This document shows positions 62,291 through 64,000 of a stretch of 64,000 nt of DNA, piece after piece. The stretch is from Bacteroidales bacterium. GTDB taxonomy: Bacteria > Bacteroidota > Bacteroidia > Bacteroidales > UBA932. A program made the position numbers and the translations under genes. The notes beneath the pieces were generated by a model, which did not search any database, had not been told where the DNA came from, and saw nothing but the letters and a program-made list of their open reading frames with translations. The stretch lies in the NCBI GenBank assembly GCA_017482565.1, contig JAFUMO010000068.1:1-64000 (forward strand). The letters are read 5' to 3'. Position 1 is the first letter of the stretch. Every line of letters starts with the position of its first letter.

Positions 62291-63289
62291 ATGAAGAGAC
62301 ATTTCATAATATTGGCAGCTGCACTCCTTGCAGCAATTGCAGTATCCTGCGGAACAAGAGGGCAGGAGCAGGTATATCCTGCAAGGCCTGCATACCTCCA
62401 GCCGGGAGATACTGTGGGCATTATGACAGTATCATCCCCTGTGACAGACCGTCCGGGAGAGACTGATACCCTTATAGACATAGTAAAGTCTTGGGGCGTG
62501 AACGTGAAGCTTGGGGAGAATGTATTCAAGCTGGAAGCTCCTCCTTTCTCGGTAACGGACAAGGAGAGGGCAGAGGAGTTCATGCGCATGATAAAGGATG
62601 ACAACATAAAGGCCATAGTATTCTACAGGGGCGGTTATGGGGCCATAAGGACTTTGGAATATCTTGATTTTGAAGAGATAAAGAAGCATCCCAAATGGAT
62701 TGTTGGCTTCAGTGACGTCACTACTTACCACCTGGCCCTCCAGGGGGCGGGACTGGAGTCCATCCACGGCCCTATGCTCAGTTCATACTGGCTCAAGAAG
62801 CGCCCGGATACCGCGGCACTCTCGGTAGGGGATGCCCTTTTTGGAAGGGTTGACGGATACCACATAAAGCCGCACCCTTACAATAGGCTGGGAGAGGCAT
62901 CAGGCAAGATTGTGGGCGGCAACATGACCTTGATATCAATAGCTGAGGGCACACCATACGACATGCCTGTAGATGACAACACCATCATCTTCATTGAGGA
63001 GATAGGGGAGAGCATGAATGCCATAGACGGCATGATGCAGCAGCTTAAGAAATCCGGCAAGCTGGCCAAGGCCAAGGCAGTGCTCGTAGGTAACTTCACC
63101 AACATAGATGACAAGGAAGACCCTTGGAACGTAACCCCTCAGGATCTCATCAAGAGGTATACAGACGAACTGCAGGTGCCTGTAGTGTTCGGCTTCCCTG
63201 CCGGCCACGGAAGGCCTCATCTTGCTATCTACATGGGACGCGAGGTGAAACTCTCCGTAAGGGCAGACGGAGTGGACATCACTTTCTGA
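62291..63289 (+). CDS. S66 LD-carboxypeptidase, lipoprotein form
   Basis: 332 aa from MKRHFIILAA (the frame opens ten codons earlier). Lipobox AVSC (Cys about 19). S66 family blocks: RPAYLQPGDTVGIMTVSSPV, IVFYRGGYGAIRTLEYLD, the catalytic Ser in IVGFSDVTTYHLAL, HGPMLS, and GKIVGGNMTLIS. Classical LdcA recycles murein tetrapeptides in the cytoplasm; the lipoprotein signal here points to the periplasm. Confidence 0.88.
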   Translation: MKRHFIILAAALLAAIAVSCGTRGQEQVYPARPAYLQPGDTVGIMTVSSPVTDRPGETDTLIDIVKSWGVNVKLGENVFKLEAPPFSVTDKERAEEFMRMIKDDNIKAIVFYRGGYGAIRTLEYLDFEEIKKHPKWIVGFSDVTTYHLALQGAGLESIHGPMLSSYWLKKRPDTAALSVGDALFGRVDGYHIKPHPYNRLGEASGKIVGGNMTLISIAEGTPYDMPVDDNTIIFIEEIGESMNAIDGMMQQLKKSGKLAKAKAVLVGNFTNIDDKEDPWNVTPQDLIKRYTDELQVPVVFGFPAGHGRPHLAIYMGREVKLSVRADGVDITF

Positions 63290-63306
63290 AAATAAGGTTA
63301 CCGCTT

Positions 63307-64000
63307 TTACATCTTCTTCAGATATTCAGCGGCGCCTTCCAGCTGCCATTTTGGGGTGGAGGTTGCACCGCATATACCAACTGAATCCTCTTCGTTGAAC
63401 CACGCAGGGTCTATCTGGCTGCGTGTCTGTATGTGATATGACCTTGGGTTTACAGATTTGCACAAATCATAGAGCACCTTGCCGTTGGAACTCTCCTTTC
63501 CGCTGATGAACACAATTACAGAGTGCCTTTTTGCAAATGCCTCCAGGTTGGCATGTCTCTGGGCTACCTGCCTGCAGATAGAGTTATGCGCGGTAAAGTT
63601 TTCCAGTGATCCGCCTGCAGCAACAATCCTTTCACGGATGGCATCACAGATCTCCTCATATTCTTTAGGGTCTTTGGTTGTCTGTGAGAAAATCTGTATA
63701 GGCTTGGTGAAATCTATCTTTTCAAGGCTTCCAAAGCCATCTACAACTACGGCATCTCCGTTTACCTGCCCTACAAGGCCGTTTACCTCTGCATGTCCTA
63801 TCTTTCCAAAAATTACAATCTGGCCGTTGTGCTTTGCGTATGTCTCCCTTATCCTGGCCTGCAGCTTGAGTACCACAGGGCAGGTGCAGTCTATAAGGGT
63901 AATGTTGTTCGCTTTGGCAATGTAATAGGTTTGAGGCGGCTCGCCGTGGGCCCTTATGAGCACAGTTGTATCCGAGAGCTGCTTCATCCTCTCTATATCT
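63307..64000 (-). CDS. ispH: 4-hydroxy-3-methylbut-2-enyl diphosphate reductase (partial)
   Basis: The frame runs off the right edge, so the N-terminus with the first cluster Cys is missing; about 231 residues are present. Typical IspH blocks: VLIRAHGEPP, LIDCTCPVVLKLQ (second Cys), GHAEVNGLVGQ, FSQTTKDPKEY, and a third Cys in SICRQVAQRH. The end VGICGATSTPKWQLEGA matches the family's C-terminal GASTP block. An iron-sulfur enzyme making IPP and DMAPP in the non-mevalonate pathway. Confidence 0.93.
   Translation of the reverse strand, partial: DIERMKQLSDTTVLIRAHGEPPQTYYIAKANNITLIDCTCPVVLKLQARIRETYAKHNGQIVIFGKIGHAEVNGLVGQVNGDAVVVDGFGSLEKIDFTKPIQIFSQTTKDPKEYEEICDAIRERIVAAGGSLENFTAHNSICRQVAQRHANLEAFAKRHSVIVFISGKESSNGKVLYDLCKSVNPRSYHIQTRSQIDPAWFNEEDSVGICGATSTPKWQLEGAAEYLKKM

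Noticed and set aside
63290-63306. Terminator between the S66 gene and ispH
   Set aside because: The 17-bp gap between the convergent stops shows no stem with a T-run; termination may occur inside a gene end or depend on Rho.

Overview
The window is chromosomal DNA from a member of the Bacteroidota, almost certainly order Bacteroidales; I cannot fix the genus. Evidence: many start sites are preceded by the Bacteroidota -7 box TAnnTTTG; serC, serA and a DUF1015 gene lie together; DUF3127 and DUF4834 proteins, an ExbB/4-TM/ExbD/ExbD set, an FtsL-like protein, an FtsI with a C-terminal PASTA-like domain and many Cys-type lipoprotein signals are all typical of that group. No prophage, transposase, CRISPR array or tRNA was seen. 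Most of the window is housekeeping DNA with short intergenic gaps.

Layout. 1-540: the 3' end of a 23S rRNA gene, a 5S rRNA, its terminator, and a second copy of the 5S tail plus terminator that leads straight into the promoter of a porin gene (559-1644). 1.7-7.3 kb, minus strand: DUF1015-serA-serC (serine synthesis) and pyrI-pyrB (aspartate carbamoyltransferase) downstream of a YigZ/IMPACT gene. 7.4-36.5 kb, mostly plus strand: a PRiA4-ORF3-like protein and miaA; recQ (minus); kpsF; nhaA; an FKBP lipoprotein and a DUF3127 protein; a large unknown membrane-anchored protein, DUF4834 and an MsbA-like ABC exporter; an AMP-forming acyl ligase; dCMP deaminase, a CtpA-type protease, rpiB, truB, queA; dprA-tatD-ansA; the ExbB/ExbD energy-transduction set; alkaline phosphatase, a GH10-like lipoprotein and an SGNH hydrolase; asnS; and a TonB-like protein.

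36.5-55.8 kb, minus strand: the division and cell wall (dcw) cluster read from mraZ: mraZ, rsmH, ftsL-like, ftsI, murE, mraY, murD, ftsW, murG, murC, ftsQ, ftsA, ftsZ, then gltX behind its own promoter, a metallophosphoesterase/beta-propeller lipoprotein and a thioredoxin lipoprotein. murF and ddl are absent from the cluster. The mraZ promoter carries three TGGAA boxes exactly 10 bp apart, a strong candidate for MraZ autoregulation. 56-64 kb: an M23 peptidase lipoprotein, a roughly 500-bp non-coding and highly palindromic segment bounded by a 13-bp inverted repeat, an O-methyltransferase and an M16 protease (minus), dnaX, lptB, an S66 carboxypeptidase lipoprotein, and a partial ispH at the edge.

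The least explained signals are the palindromic segment at 57229-57748, a 9-base word (CTGTCGGGA) that I counted 16 times against about 0.5 expected, including once as the arms of a terminator, the duplicated 5S tail, and the SSB-like acidic tail on the DUF3127 protein. Counts were made by eye.
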